Notes: generated by a model not told the origin, from the sequence alone. DNA of 64,000 nucleotides from Minwuia sp048007105 (GCF_048007105.1 NZ_CP180352.1:558001-622000); one strand, 5' to 3'; positions 17,157 to 26,382 are shown, counted from the stretch's first letter. Numbers and translations are program-made.

Positions 17157-18014
17157 CTAGCGGTCGGTGTTGCGGAAGCCGGACTTGAGTCCCGTCGAGC
17201 CGCGGTTCATGCCGGTCCGGCCGGCGAGCAGCATGCTGTTGTCGCCCAGGACATCCGAGCTCCGGGCCCTCAATCCCCCGTCGACCGTCACAGTCTCGCC
17301 GGTGACGAAGCGCGCGTCGTCCGAGGCGAGAAAGGCCAGCGCAGCGGCGATATCGGCCGGTTGACCCGTGTCGGGCCAAGGCTGACGGGCGCAAAGGGCT
17401 TCCAGGTTGCTTTCCTTGCCCCGGTGAGCCAGGGGCGTCGAGATGACCCCGGGGGCGATCGCGTTCACGCGGATACGCCGCGGGCCGAGTTCCATCGCGG
17501 CGGTGCGCGTCAGGCTGATGACCGCTGCCTTCGCCGCGCTGTAGCCATGGCTGCCGGCTCCGCCGCCAAGCCCGGCGATCGACGCCGTCGCGATGATGCT
17601 GCCGCCCTCACCCATGCGTTTCCCTGCGTGCTTGATGCCGAGGAAGACCGAGCGCGTGAGATAGGCAAAGGTCTGGTCCCAGTCCTCGACCGCCGTCTCA
17701 AGCAGGGAGCCGAACGCGCCGCCGACGCCCGCGTTCAGAAAGGCGATGTCGAGCCGGCCCCATCTGTCGATGGCGCGGTCCATCGCGTCGGCGACATGCG
17801 CCTCGTCGGCGACGTCGCCGCAGACCAGATCGACCGCCTCGGCGTGACCGGCATCGGCCATTCGCTGCACGGCTGCCTTGCCCGTGGCTTCGTTCAGATC
17901 GGTGATGACGACGCGGGCGCCTTCGGCGGCCAGCCGCTCGACCGACGCGAATCCGATACCGCTGGCGCCGCCGGTGACCACAGCGACCCGGCCCTCAAGT
18001 CGTTTCAACCCCAA
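17157..18014 (-). CDS. Short-chain dehydrogenase/reductase (SDR)
   Basis: A 285-aa classical SDR. The cofactor motif TGGASGIG starts near residue 14 and D39 in VVITDLNE favours NAD over NADP. LNAGVGG, the catalytic Ser in ATASIAG, and Y/K of GYSAAKAAV are all present. The C-terminal tail of about 30 residues (after VTVDGGLRAR) is longer than usual. The start is a TTG at 18014, or a second TTG six bases on, behind a GGGAG-like site. It lies between the monooxygenase and an acyl-CoA synthetase in the same direction. A role in oxidising an alcohol to the ketone used by the monooxygenase is a reasonable inference. Confidence 0.9.
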   Translation of the reverse strand: MGLKRLEGRVAVVTGGASGIGFASVERLAAEGARVVITDLNEATGKAAVQRMADAGHAEAVDLVCGDVADEAHVADAMDRAIDRWGRLDIAFLNAGVGGAFGSLLETAVEDWDQTFAYLTRSVFLGIKHAGKRMGEGGSIIATASIAGLGGGAGSHGYSAAKAAVISLTRTAAMELGPRRIRVNAIAPGVISTPLAHRGKESNLEALCARQPWPDTGQPADIAAALAFLASDDARFVTGETVTVDGGLRARSSDVLGDNSMLLAGRTGMNRGSTGLKSGFRNTDR

Positions 18015-18029
18015 ATCTCCCTGGACTGT

Positions 18030-19682
18030 TCAGTCATCTCCGGCGCCTGCGTTCTCGGCCGAAGCGAACCTGTGGCGCCGGACCTTGATGCCGGCGGTCT
18101 CGCGGTCGAAAGTGTCTGACGTGATCCCCTGATCGCGGAGCTTCGCCTTCTGCACCTTCATGGTCGGGGTCCGCGGCAGTTCGTCGACGATGCGGACATA
18201 GCGGGGCACCATGAAGTGCGCCATCCGGGGCACGAGGAACGTCACCAGTTCGGCGGCGTCCAGGCTGCGCCCTTCTACGGGGATGACGACAACCATGACC
18301 TCGTCCTCGCCATGCTCGGAGGGCACGGCAATGGCCGCCGTCTCCGCGACGTCCGGATGCGCGCTGACTTCGGTTTCGACCTCGTAGGAAGAGATGTTCT
18401 CGCCGCGGCGGCGGATCGAATCCTTCACCCGGTCGATATAGAAATAGTCGCCGTCGGCATCGCGCATGACCGCGTCGCCCGAATGGAACCAGCCGTTCTG
18501 CCAGGCCTTCGCCGTCGCTTCCGCATTCTTGTGATAGCCCGAGTTGAGCGCCCATGGATGCTCGTCGCGCACGATCAGTTCGCCGACGGTGCCGTCCGGC
18601 AGCGGCTGGTCATGTTCGTCGACGATGCGGATCTCGGCGCCTTCGCGCAGGCGGCCGCAGGTGCCGACCTTCTCGGGATTGCGCTCCGAGATGAGCGGCG
18701 TCGCGATCTCCGACATGTTGAAGACGGTGTACCAGTCGAGCCCGACCCGCTTCGCGAAGGCCATGGCCTCGGTGGTCAGCGGCGCGATCAGAACCGATTT
18801 CAGGGTCGTTTCCCGCTCCTCGTCGGTGACCGGCCGCTTGGCCAGAAATGTCGCGATGGAGCCCATGAGCAGCGAGTAGGTGACGCCCAGACGGTTCACC
18901 AGGGCCCAGAATTCCTCGGTCCGGAAGGACTCGACGACGGCGATGGAACCGCCGGCCTGAATGGCGCGGGTGGTCAGCGACGTGCCGGAGATGTGGAACA
19001 TCGGCAGGTTCAGCAGGATCCGGTCCGAGCTGTCCAGCCAGTAGTAGAGGACCGCAGAACTGATCGCGAGCTGCCGGTAGGACGACAGCACGCCCTTGGA
19101 TGGCCCCGTGGTGCCCGATGTGAAGATCAGGCTCTGCGGGTCCCAGAGTTCGATGGGCTTGCCGGTCGCCGGCATGTCGGCGCCGGGTCCGGGCTCGTCG
19201 CCGGGTGTCAGGGCGCTGCTGTCCAGCACCTCCAGCCCGTCGACCGGACGGGCGGGCCCGCCCATGGCGATCACGGTGCGCAGTTCATGGCGATCCACTT
19301 CGCCGAGCCGGTCCAGAAGGTCGGCATGCACCACCGCCAACCGTGCGTCGGACAGCCAGACCACGTGTTCCAGTAGCCCGCCGCGATAGGCCGTGTTGAA
19401 GGGCACGTAGACCGCGCCGAGATAGTTGACGCCGAGCCAGGTGCGGATGGCGTCGCCGCCCGTGGGTTGCCACGAGACGACATGATCGCCCTGCTTGACG
19501 CCCTGCGCCGCGAGGCCGCGCGCTGCGTGGATCGCCTTGGCGTGGACATCGGCATAGGTCCAGACGCTGCCGTCCTCGAAAATGGCGAAGGTCCGGTCCG
19601 GATGTTCGGCCGCCCGGCGGGCGAGCAGAACCGGCAGAACCGTGTCTTCGCGGGTCTTCGGATACGGAATATCCAGCTTCAA
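18030..19682 (-). CDS. AMP-forming acyl-CoA synthetase
   Basis: A 550-aa member of the ANL superfamily that activates a carboxylic acid with ATP and CoA. Motifs: the P-loop LIFTSGTTGPSKGV, the adenine motif (YTVFNMSEIATPL), GWFHSGDAV, the hinge DRVKDSIRRRGENISS, and the catalytic Lys region PTMKVQKAKLR. The TTG start at 19680-19682 has GGGAGG about 7 bases upstream and is preferred over a farther in-frame start. Sequence features resemble crotonobetaine/carnitine or medium-chain acid CoA ligases, but the substrate cannot be told. Its place between a TRAP receptor and an SDR/monooxygenase pair suggests it primes a degradation product for beta-oxidation. Confidence 0.9.
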   Translation of the reverse strand: MKLDIPYPKTREDTVLPVLLARRAAEHPDRTFAIFEDGSVWTYADVHAKAIHAARGLAAQGVKQGDHVVSWQPTGGDAIRTWLGVNYLGAVYVPFNTAYRGGLLEHVVWLSDARLAVVHADLLDRLGEVDRHELRTVIAMGGPARPVDGLEVLDSSALTPGDEPGPGADMPATGKPIELWDPQSLIFTSGTTGPSKGVLSSYRQLAISSAVLYYWLDSSDRILLNLPMFHISGTSLTTRAIQAGGSIAVVESFRTEEFWALVNRLGVTYSLLMGSIATFLAKRPVTDEERETTLKSVLIAPLTTEAMAFAKRVGLDWYTVFNMSEIATPLISERNPEKVGTCGRLREGAEIRIVDEHDQPLPDGTVGELIVRDEHPWALNSGYHKNAEATAKAWQNGWFHSGDAVMRDADGDYFYIDRVKDSIRRRGENISSYEVETEVSAHPDVAETAAIAVPSEHGEDEVMVVVIPVEGRSLDAAELVTFLVPRMAHFMVPRYVRIVDELPRTPTMKVQKAKLRDQGITSDTFDRETAGIKVRRHRFASAENAGAGDD

Positions 19683-19721
19683 GGCGATCCTCCCGTTACG
19701 CAACAACGCTTGAAAGGGTAT

Positions 19722-19764
19722 CCGGGCCGCCCCCTACAGGGATGTTGGGGAAGGGGCGGCCCGG
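19722..19764 (-). terminator. 12-bp perfect GC hairpin after the TRAP receptor gene
   Basis: Arms 19722-19733 (CCGGGCCGCCCC) and 19753-19764 (GGGGCGGCCCGG) pair perfectly around a 19-base loop. The hairpin begins 8 bases after the stop of the DctP gene on the minus strand and lies before the acyl-CoA synthetase start. No U-run follows. It may be a partial terminator or a stabiliser that keeps receptor mRNA more abundant than downstream messages. Confidence 0.6.
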
Positions 19765-19772
19765 CCCGGAAC

Positions 19773-20894
19773 TCACAACCCGTAGGATTTCGGGTCGATC
19801 TTGCTCCAGATCTCGTTCCAGAGAAGGTCGCCGAACGCCTGCGGACTGGTCCGGTCGATATTGGCGGTCAGCTTCTTCCACTTCTCGATCAGTGCGAGAT
19901 AGCGGTCGACCTTGGCCTGGCCGTCATCGATACCGGTCGTCCGCTCGGCCTCTTCGAGACCCAGTTTGACGTCTGTGGCGATGTAGGCATCCGAAGCGGC
20001 CTTCAGCTCGGCCGACGGCTCGACCAGTTCGATGCCCCGCTCCTTTGCGACTTCCTTGGCGCGGTCCTCGTCACGGACATAGCCGGTGACGATGGTGGCG
20101 ACGCCGTAGGGCGCGACCCTGAGGACGGCCGCCCGCTGGCTGTCGGTCAGTTCGGACCACTGCGGCGCACCGAAGCTGAACGGCGAATTGCCGTTGAACA
20201 CGCCAACCGGCAGCATGTTCACATGGGTGTTCACCTCGGCGAGGTTGAGGTTGAAGAACTCGGCCAGCGCCGCCAGCGTCACGTCGATGGTGCCGGTGGA
20301 GATCGCCTCGAAGGCCTCGGTGCCCGAGATCGCGACGCGCACAGCGCCGAAATGCTCGGCCCAGCGGCCCTGCGCCGCGGTGGCGGTGCGGATCTTGGTG
20401 CCCTTCAGGTCATCGACGGTGCGGTAGGCCTTCCGGCCCTGCCCGTAATAGGCCGTGGCCGAATAGGAACCGAGATAGACATGTCCGTGACGCGCATGCT
20501 CGGTCAGGCAGGGCTCGCAGCTGGTGATGTATTCATGGATGGCGCCGGTCATCGCCAGGGCGTCGTCGCCGACGATGGCCATGTTGGCGACCAGGTTGAA
20601 TTCGGGGAACTCCGCCGGGAAATAGGGCGGCAGCAGGAAGCCGACATCGCCGACACCGTCGGGCAGGCCCGACAGCATCTGCAGCGGCGTCAGCAGGACG
20701 CCGCCATGCAGCACCTGCACGGTGACCTCGCCGTTGGTCTCCTTTTCCACGTTCTCGGCGAAGTAGTTGTAGCCCTCAGCGCCCGCGCCCTGCGGCGCGA
20801 GGATACTGGAGACCTTGAGTTCCATGGCGTTGGCCGTTCCAGCGGCCAGGCCTGCGGTCAGTGCCGCCGAGGCCAGGATGCGTCCGAGTTTCAT
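19773..20894 (-). CDS. TRAP transporter substrate-binding protein (DctP family)
   Basis: A 373-aa periplasmic receptor with a signal peptide (LGRILASAALTAGLAAGTANA, cut near residue 23). The mature chain MELKVSSILAPQGAGAEGYN and the core DDLKGTKIRTATAAQGRWAE followed by ISGTEAFEAISTGTIDVTLA match the TRAP receptor family. Two cysteines (SCEPCLTEH) are unusual and may form a disulphide. It follows the large permease gene and is followed by a strong hairpin, typical where the receptor is made in excess. The substrate is unknown; the co-directional monooxygenase, SDR and CoA ligase point to an organic acid or ketone-containing compound. Confidence 0.92.
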   Translation of the reverse strand: MKLGRILASAALTAGLAAGTANAMELKVSSILAPQGAGAEGYNYFAENVEKETNGEVTVQVLHGGVLLTPLQMLSGLPDGVGDVGFLLPPYFPAEFPEFNLVANMAIVGDDALAMTGAIHEYITSCEPCLTEHARHGHVYLGSYSATAYYGQGRKAYRTVDDLKGTKIRTATAAQGRWAEHFGAVRVAISGTEAFEAISTGTIDVTLAALAEFFNLNLAEVNTHVNMLPVGVFNGNSPFSFGAPQWSELTDSQRAAVLRVAPYGVATIVTGYVRDEDRAKEVAKERGIELVEPSAELKAASDAYIATDVKLGLEEAERTTGIDDGQAKVDRYLALIEKWKKLTANIDRTSPQAFGDLLWNEIWSKIDPKSYGL

Positions 20895-20952
20895 ACCGTT
20901 TCCTCCCGGGATGGTTGAAGTTGAAGGGTTCGTCCGATTGTTCGGCTTCGCA

Positions 20953-22261
20953 TTATTCGATGAGGCTGGGCAGGTAGAGGACGATCTCCGGAAAGCCCAT
21001 CAGCAGCGCGACCACGATCAGGTCGGCCAGCAGGAACCAGAGAACGCCGTGGAATATCTTGGTGGTACTGACGAGGTCGCCCACCACGCCCTTGATGACG
21101 AAGACGTTCAGGCCGATCGGCGGCGTGATCATGCCGATCTCCAGGAACTTGGTGAGCACGACGCCGAACCAGACGAGGCTGAGCCCGGTCGAAATCCATG
21201 ACCGGCAGCAGCACAGGAATGGTCAGCAGCATGGCGCCGATCGGCTCCAGGAACATGCCGAGGACCAGATACATCAGGGCGATGCCGAGCATGAGCATCA
21301 GCGGGTCCGCGCCCAGCGAGATCACGTAGGCGGACAGGAACTTGGAGGCGCCTGACAGCGTCAGGAAACGGGTCAGAAGGCTGGCGCCGATGGCGATCAC
21401 GAAGATCGCCGCCGTGGTGCGCGCGGTCTCGCCGAGCGCCTCGCGGAAGGCGGTCCAGGTCAGCGTCCGCTTGAAGGCGGCGATGATGACCGAAAGCAGC
21501 GCGCCCGCCGCGCCCGCCTCGGTCGGGGTGAAGACGCCGCTGAACAGGCCGCCGAAGACGCCCGCGATCAGCAGCAGCACCGGCCAGACATCGGCCAGCG
21601 CGGCAATGCGCTCCGGCAGGCTGACGCGCTCCTCCACCGGCGGCGCCAGCTCCGGGCGCATCAGCGACACCAACGTCACCACGGCCACATAGCCGACCGC
21701 GGTCAGCAACCCGGCGACGATGCCGCCGAGAAAGAGCTGGGTGATCGGCACCTGCGCGAAGATGCCGTAGATGATCATGATGATCGACGGCGGTATCAGC
21801 GCGCCGATCGTGCCGGCTGCCGCGACCGTGCCGGTGGCAAGCCGCGGGTCGTACTTGTAGCGCAGCATCTCCGGCACGGCGATCTTGCCCATGGCCGCCG
21901 CGCAGGCCACGGACGAGCCGGTCACTGCCGCAAAGCCCGCAGAGCCGAAGATCGAGGCGATGGCCAGCCCGCCAGGCAGCACCGACAGCCATTTCCGCGC
22001 GGCGTCGAAAAGCCCGGTGGTGAGGCCCGCCTGGTAGCAGAAGAAGCCCATCAGCAGGAACATCGGCACCGATGTCAGCGCCCAGCTGGAGGCGAAGTCG
22101 TAGGGAATGGCGGTCACGATGCCCCATGCCGGACGCGCCCCGAGCAGCATCCAGATGCCGCCGAACGAGACCGTGATCAGCGAGATGCCGATCGGCACCC
22201 TGAGCAGGATGAGCGCCAGCAGGACCGCGATGCCGCCAAGGCCGATTTCCGTTCCGGACAT
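20953..22261 (-). pseudogene. TRAP transporter large permease (DctM family), frameshifted
   Basis: From ATG at 22261 the frame encodes a normal DctM for about 350 residues (AGFAAVTGSSVACAAAMGKI, IGALIPPSIIMIIYGI, and up to LLTIPVLLPVMDFD). Near 21190-21200 the frame then breaks into a non-family arginine-rich tail that would run to 20891, across the receptor start. The correct C-terminus continues in another frame (LSLVWFGVVLTKFLEIGMIT, PPIGLNVFVIKGVVGD) to a TAA at 20953. One missing base explains it. The shift is either a real inactivating mutation, which would disable this TRAP system, or a sequence error. Everything else in the gene looks functional. Confidence 0.88.
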
Positions 22262-22273
22262 TGATCCGCCAGC

Positions 22274-22885
22274 CTATCGGTTCTTCGGCACGGCGGTCTC
22301 CGCCGGCTCGTCGGACTGTTCGAACCCCAGATCGTCCGGTGCACGAAGCACGGTGATCAGGGCCCGGTAGAGCAACACAAGGGCCACGGCGGTGAACCCG
22401 ATGGGCAGGATGTAATAGGACGGCCAGGTGATGAACTGGTAGCCGAAGTCCAGCTCGAAGGCGCCGAAGCGCGTCTTCTTCAGGGCGTCCAGCAGGGTCT
22501 GGTAGGCGAGAACGGCGAAGACGACGGCCGCCAGCAGCCAGGCGAAGATTTCCAGCCCCTTCTGCGCCGGGCGCGGCATGTACTGGGTCAGCACCTCGAC
22601 GCTGATGTGGTTGTTCCGGCGCTCCGCAATGGCGAGCGGCAGGAAGACGACCGCGGGCAGATAGTACTTCGACACGAAGGTCAGCGTGCCCGGAACCGAG
22701 ATGCCGAAGACGTACCGCATCGTCACCTCGAAGGCGATGTGCAGCATCATCAACGCCACGAAGATCTCGGCGGCAATGGCCAGCCCCGACGTCAGGTGAC
22801 GAAGGCATCGTCCCGACCATCGCGTCATCGATTTCCCCGGGCCGTCGCTGTTCTGCCGGCCGGTTCCGGAGCGCATTTCCCGCAT
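22274..22885 (-). CDS. TRAP transporter small permease (DctQ family)
   Basis: About 203 aa with four hydrophobic helices. Family features include FEVTMRYVFGISVPGTLTFV, VVFLPLAIAERRNNHISVEV and the last helix PSYYILPIGFTAVALVLLY. The frame is open upstream to 23041, but codons before 22885 look non-coding. ATG at 22885, with GGGGAGG about 13 bases upstream, or ATG at 22876, are the likely starts. It is first in the six-gene minus-strand set DctQ-DctM-DctP-ligase-SDR-monooxygenase, and is separated from the divergent GntR-type gene by an AT-rich promoter region. Confidence 0.87.
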   Translation of the reverse strand: MREMRSGTGRQNSDGPGKSMTRWSGRCLRHLTSGLAIAAEIFVALMMLHIAFEVTMRYVFGISVPGTLTFVSKYYLPAVVFLPLAIAERRNNHISVEVLTQYMPRPAQKGLEIFAWLLAAVVFAVLAYQTLLDALKKTRFGAFELDFGYQFITWPSYYILPIGFTAVALVLLYRALITVLRAPDDLGFEQSDEPAETAVPKNR

Positions 22886-23098
22886 CTCGCTGACATCGCA
22901 TCCTCCCCATGCCAAACGCAGCGGGACAATCTTATGCTGGCGCGATAAAATATCCAATGATTTAATATTAGTAAGATTTAGTAGCTTTTGGCCCGGACGG
23001 GATACCCGGGGCTTGCGGTTCAGCAGGCAACTGGGCGACATCTAGGAATCGCCGTCCCGCGGCGGGCATGCAGACGGAACCGGAACGAAGAGAAAGCC

Positions 23099-23797
23099 TT
23101 GGCGGATATCGGACGGATACAGGCGAAGAAGGGGTTCGAGACCCTGGCCGAGGAACTGCGCGAACAGATCCTCGACGGCCGGATCCCGCCGGGACAGGTG
23201 CTGAACGAACGCGAGATCGTGGAGAAGTCGGGCCTCAGCCGCGGTTCGGTGCGGGAGGCCTTCCGCGTCCTCGAGACCGAGGGGCTGATGTCGACACGGC
23301 GCGGCCGCAATGGCGGCAGGATCGCGCTTCAGCTGGACGGGGACGTGCTGAAGCGTTCGCTGGATCTCTTCATCCGCGGCCAGCAGGTGCCGGCGTCGGT
23401 GCTGGCGGAGACGATCGAGGTCTTCGCGCCGGCCCTGGCCGACCTGGCCGCGCGGCACCGCACCGACGAGGACATCGCCGAGATGCGGGACCTGCTCGAC
23501 CGGCTGGAGCGCATCTCCGATTCGCCGCGTTTCGTGCGCGGCAACATCCAGTGGCACCTCGCCCTCGCCCGCGCCGGCCACAATCCCGTGCTCGCCTCGA
23601 TCTATCAGGTGATCGGACCGGACCTGCTGACGCCCAGGCCGGAAGGCTTCGCCAACAAGCAGATCCGGCAGAACACCGTGAATGCGGAACGCCGGGTCCT
23701 CGACGCGATCGCCGACGGGGACGCTGCCCTGGCCCGGCGTCGGATGGAAAAGCACATCCTGGCCTACAACACCCAGATCGAGATGAAGTCGGGCTGA
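23099..23797 (+). CDS. GntR-family (FCD/FadR subfamily) transcriptional regulator
   Basis: A 232-aa regulator. The N-terminal winged helix is seen in ETLAEELREQILDGRIPPGQ, LNEREIVEKSGLSRGSVREA and FRVLETEGLM. A C-terminal all-helical FCD effector domain (ETIEVFAPALADLAA, then RFVRGNIQWHLALARAGHNP with metal-ligand-type histidine, and MEKHILAY) follows. Members usually repress adjacent catabolic or transport genes until an organic acid binds. A TTG start at 23099 is used because upstream sequence looks non-coding; no strong ribosome binding site is visible. It is divergent from the TRAP/monooxygenase cluster and is its probable regulator. Confidence 0.88.
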   Translation: MADIGRIQAKKGFETLAEELREQILDGRIPPGQVLNEREIVEKSGLSRGSVREAFRVLETEGLMSTRRGRNGGRIALQLDGDVLKRSLDLFIRGQQVPASVLAETIEVFAPALADLAARHRTDEDIAEMRDLLDRLERISDSPRFVRGNIQWHLALARAGHNPVLASIYQVIGPDLLTPRPEGFANKQIRQNTVNAERRVLDAIADGDAALARRRMEKHILAYNTQIEMKSG

Positions 23798-23916
23798 CGG
23801 ACCGGCGGCCGGGTGCCTGCAAGGGAACTGGTCAGCCGCGCGGACGCGGCGTAAACTCATTCAACACAAGAATCTGGGGAAACGCCGGCCGCCGGCTGCA
23901 GCAGGGACGTCGCGCC

Positions 23917-24711
23917 ATGCAAGCGGAACACAGTCACGTCGAGAATTCACAACCGGTCCGGCTGGAGGTGGCGACGGCCACATTCGCCGATGTCAGGGCC
24001 GCCTTCGGTGCGGGGCTGCGCGACATGCTCAACCGGCCGATGCTCAGCCTGTTTTTCGGTCTGGTCTACGCGCTGTTCGGCGCCGGCCTGATCGCGGGGC
24101 TGACCGTCTTCGATCAGGTCTGGATGGTGATCGCCGTGGCGGTCGGCTTTCCGCTGGTCGCGCCGTTTCTCGCCGCCGGTCTCTACGACATGTCGCGGCG
24201 CATGGAGCGCGGCGAGAGCTTCCGCGCCGCCGACGTCTTCGGCGTGATCTTCAACCAGCAGCGCCGGCAGTTCGGCTGGATGTCCTTCGTCGTGCTGTTC
24301 GTCTTCTGGATGTGGGCCTATCAGGTCCGCATCGTGCTGGCGGTGACCATGCACTACAGCCGCTACGGCTCGCTGGAGCAGTTCCTGGAGGCGCTGTTCA
24401 CCACCGGCTCCGGCGTCACCTTCCTGCTGATCGGCACGGTCATCGGGGCGGTGATCTCGACGGTCCTGTTCTCGATCACCGTGATCTCCATGCCTCTGCT
24501 GCTGGACAAGGAGATCGACATCGTCACGGCCATGATCAACAGCGTGAAGACCGTGCTGAAGAGCCCCGCGGTGATGCTCTGCTGGGGCGCCCTGATCGGC
24601 GCACTCTCGCTGATCGCCATCGCCCCGGCTTTCATCGGCGTGATCGTGGTCTTCCCCGTCCTCGGCCATGCAAGCTGGCATCTCTACCGACGGCTGATCA
24701 CCGAGACGTAA
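23917..24711 (+). CDS. DUF2189-like integral membrane protein
   Basis: A 264-aa inner-membrane protein with about six hydrophobic segments (near residues 45-65, 68-90, 112-130, 165-195 and 220-250). The pattern ADVRAAFGAGLRDMLNRPML near the start, PLVAPFLAAGLYDMSRRMER, and VISMPLLLDKEIDIVTAMIN match the DUF2189 family, which is common in alphaproteobacteria but has no assigned function. It often lies near respiratory or envelope genes. It is followed by mtgA on the same strand 78 bases later. No regulatory site was noted. Confidence 0.85.
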   Translation: MQAEHSHVENSQPVRLEVATATFADVRAAFGAGLRDMLNRPMLSLFFGLVYALFGAGLIAGLTVFDQVWMVIAVAVGFPLVAPFLAAGLYDMSRRMERGESFRAADVFGVIFNQQRRQFGWMSFVVLFVFWMWAYQVRIVLAVTMHYSRYGSLEQFLEALFTTGSGVTFLLIGTVIGAVISTVLFSITVISMPLLLDKEIDIVTAMINSVKTVLKSPAVMLCWGALIGALSLIAIAPAFIGVIVVFPVLGHASWHLYRRLITET

Positions 24712-24789
24712 GGCGGAGGGCGCCACCGTTCGACAAGCCCCCCACTCTCGCCTATCTGGAAGTGGACAACGCCGCCATCCAGAGTTCCC

Positions 24790-25500
24790 ATGGCCCGCCC
24801 ACCTTCATTGCCGCGAAAGCGGACCGTGCTTCCGACATGGCTCCGCCGCCTGGCGTTCACGCTCGTGGCGTTGTTGCTGTTGCCGGTGGTCCTGAGCGCG
24901 GTCTACGCCGTCGTGCCGCCGCCCGGGACGCCGTTGATGGTCATCCGCTGGATCGAGGGCGACGGGCTGACCCGGGACTGGGTGTCCATCGACGAGGTTC
25001 CGGATCACGTGCCGCTGTCGGTGCTCGCCGCCGAGGACAACCGCTTCTGCGAGCATGGCGGCTTCGACTGGGACGCCATCGGCGACGCCATCGACGATGC
25101 GCAGGCCGGCAAGGGCCTGCGCGGGGCCAGCACGGTCTCGATGCAGCTCACCCGCAACCTGTTCCTCTGGCCGGGCGGCGGTTTCGCGCGCAAGGGGCTG
25201 GAGGCGGTCTGGACCCCGGCGGTCGAGCTGTTCCTCGGCAAGCGGCGGATCATGGAGATCTATCTGAACGTCGCCGAGACCGGCATCGGCACATTCGGCT
25301 TCGAGGCCGCGGCTCAGCGCTATTACGGCAAGGGGGCGGCGGCGCTGTCCCGGCGGGAGGCCGCCGCGATCGCTGCGATCCTGCCCAATCCGCGGGGCTG
25401 GTCGCCCGGCCAGGGCTATGCGGGCAACAGGGTGCCGGTGCTGCTGCGCCGGATGGGCGACATCGCGCCGATCGCGGGGTGCGTCACCGAGGACGGCTGA
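24790..25500 (+). CDS. mtgA: Monofunctional peptidoglycan glycosyltransferase
   Basis: A 236-aa family-51 glycosyltransferase that polymerises lipid II into glycan strands in the periplasm. One N-terminal transmembrane helix (about residues 22-42) anchors it. The conserved motifs are present in order: AAEDNRFCEHGGFDWDAI with the catalytic Glu, RGASTVSMQLTRNLFL, ELFLGKRRIMEIYLNVAETG, and RYYGKGAAALSRREAAAIAA. No transpeptidase domain follows, so it is monofunctional. Length is typical. It converges on an unrecognised gene whose stop lies 7 bases away. Confidence 0.95.
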   Translation: MARPPSLPRKRTVLPTWLRRLAFTLVALLLLPVVLSAVYAVVPPPGTPLMVIRWIEGDGLTRDWVSIDEVPDHVPLSVLAAEDNRFCEHGGFDWDAIGDAIDDAQAGKGLRGASTVSMQLTRNLFLWPGGGFARKGLEAVWTPAVELFLGKRRIMEIYLNVAETGIGTFGFEAAAQRYYGKGAAALSRREAAAIAAILPNPRGWSPGQGYAGNRVPVLLRRMGDIAPIAGCVTEDG

Positions 25501-25506
25501 AACCGG

Positions 25507-26382
25507 TCAGTGCAGACTGGCGCGCGGCGGCGTGCAGAAGGCCGGCGGTGACGCGCCGCCGAGCGAGGCGGCCAGCTGCGTGAACGGATCGAGCGAGAGC
25601 CGCGCCGAGGCCGGCTGCTGCCAGTCCCAGAGCAGGGCCGAACCGGGACTGGCCTCGCCCGCGCGGGCGGCGGCCAGACCGTCGAGCAGGCGCCGTTCAT
25701 CCGCGCCGATGTCGCCGCAGCAGAGGCAGTTCACCTCGACCGGCCGGCGCGCGCCTTCGGTGGTCTGACGCAGCAGCGCATCCAGCGCGTCCCAGCGCAC
25801 CGGACCCGCCAGCCCGCCGAGGGCATTGCGCATGCTGCGGCATTCGTCATGACCGCTGCGGTGCGCGGCGACCCAGACCCGCGAGCCGAACAGCAAGGCC
25901 GTGTCCAGCGCCGGCGACAGCGAGACGCCCTCCCCGGCATCGGCGAGACGGCCGCCGAATTCGCGCACATGGCGGCCGGCCTCCCGACGGTTCTCGTCGG
26001 CGAACAGGGCGGCGAGCCGCTGAAGGCCAGTGTCCAGACGGAACCGCCGTTCCCGGTCGCCGCCGGTCAGGTCGCCGACGATCTCTGCCGCTTCCTGACG
26101 GTCGCCGAGTCGCATCGACGCGTAGGCGCCGAGGACGATGTCTTCCAGATGCGAACGGCCCGGCGCGCCGGGGCTGCGGAAGTCCTGGCCGTAGCGGCCG
26201 AAGGCGTCCGCCACCTGCCGCACCGACCTTGCGGCCTCACCGGCCAGAAGCCCCGGAAACGCGGCCGCGGTCTCGGCGGCCAGCGACCCGTCGCCGGGCT
26301 GCGCCCTGAGCGCGCGGCGGATGCTCCAGAGCACCGTGCGGCACTCGGCGGGACCGGGCATGTCGAGGCTGTCGGGCGGCAT
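25507..26382 (-). CDS. Unrecognised soluble protein
   Basis: A 291-aa protein that I cannot place in a family. It lacks a signal peptide and transmembrane helices and is rich in Ala, Arg and Leu. The middle is helical (DIVLGAYASMRLGDRQEAAE, LQRLAALFADENRREAGRHV) and could be TPR-like. A cysteine cluster, NCLCCGDIGADERRLLDGL, near residue 215 could bind metal or be redox-active. Codon use is like the neighbours, supporting a real gene. It is convergent with mtgA (7-base gap) and about 105 bases of AT-richer DNA separate it from the enoyl-CoA hydratase upstream. Confidence 0.6.
   Translation of the reverse strand: MPPDSLDMPGPAECRTVLWSIRRALRAQPGDGSLAAETAAAFPGLLAGEAARSVRQVADAFGRYGQDFRSPGAPGRSHLEDIVLGAYASMRLGDRQEAAEIVGDLTGGDRERRFRLDTGLQRLAALFADENRREAGRHVREFGGRLADAGEGVSLSPALDTALLFGSRVWVAAHRSGHDECRSMRNALGGLAGPVRWDALDALLRQTTEGARRPVEVNCLCCGDIGADERRLLDGLAAARAGEASPGSALLWDWQQPASARLSLDPFTQLAASLGGASPPAFCTPPRASLH

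Noticed and set aside
21129..22910. Minus frame of 593 codons rich in Arg/Gly/His
   Set aside because: Out-of-frame shadow of the TRAP large and small permease genes on the same strand. Only the short piece after 21,190 in the frame ending at 20,953 is real DctM.
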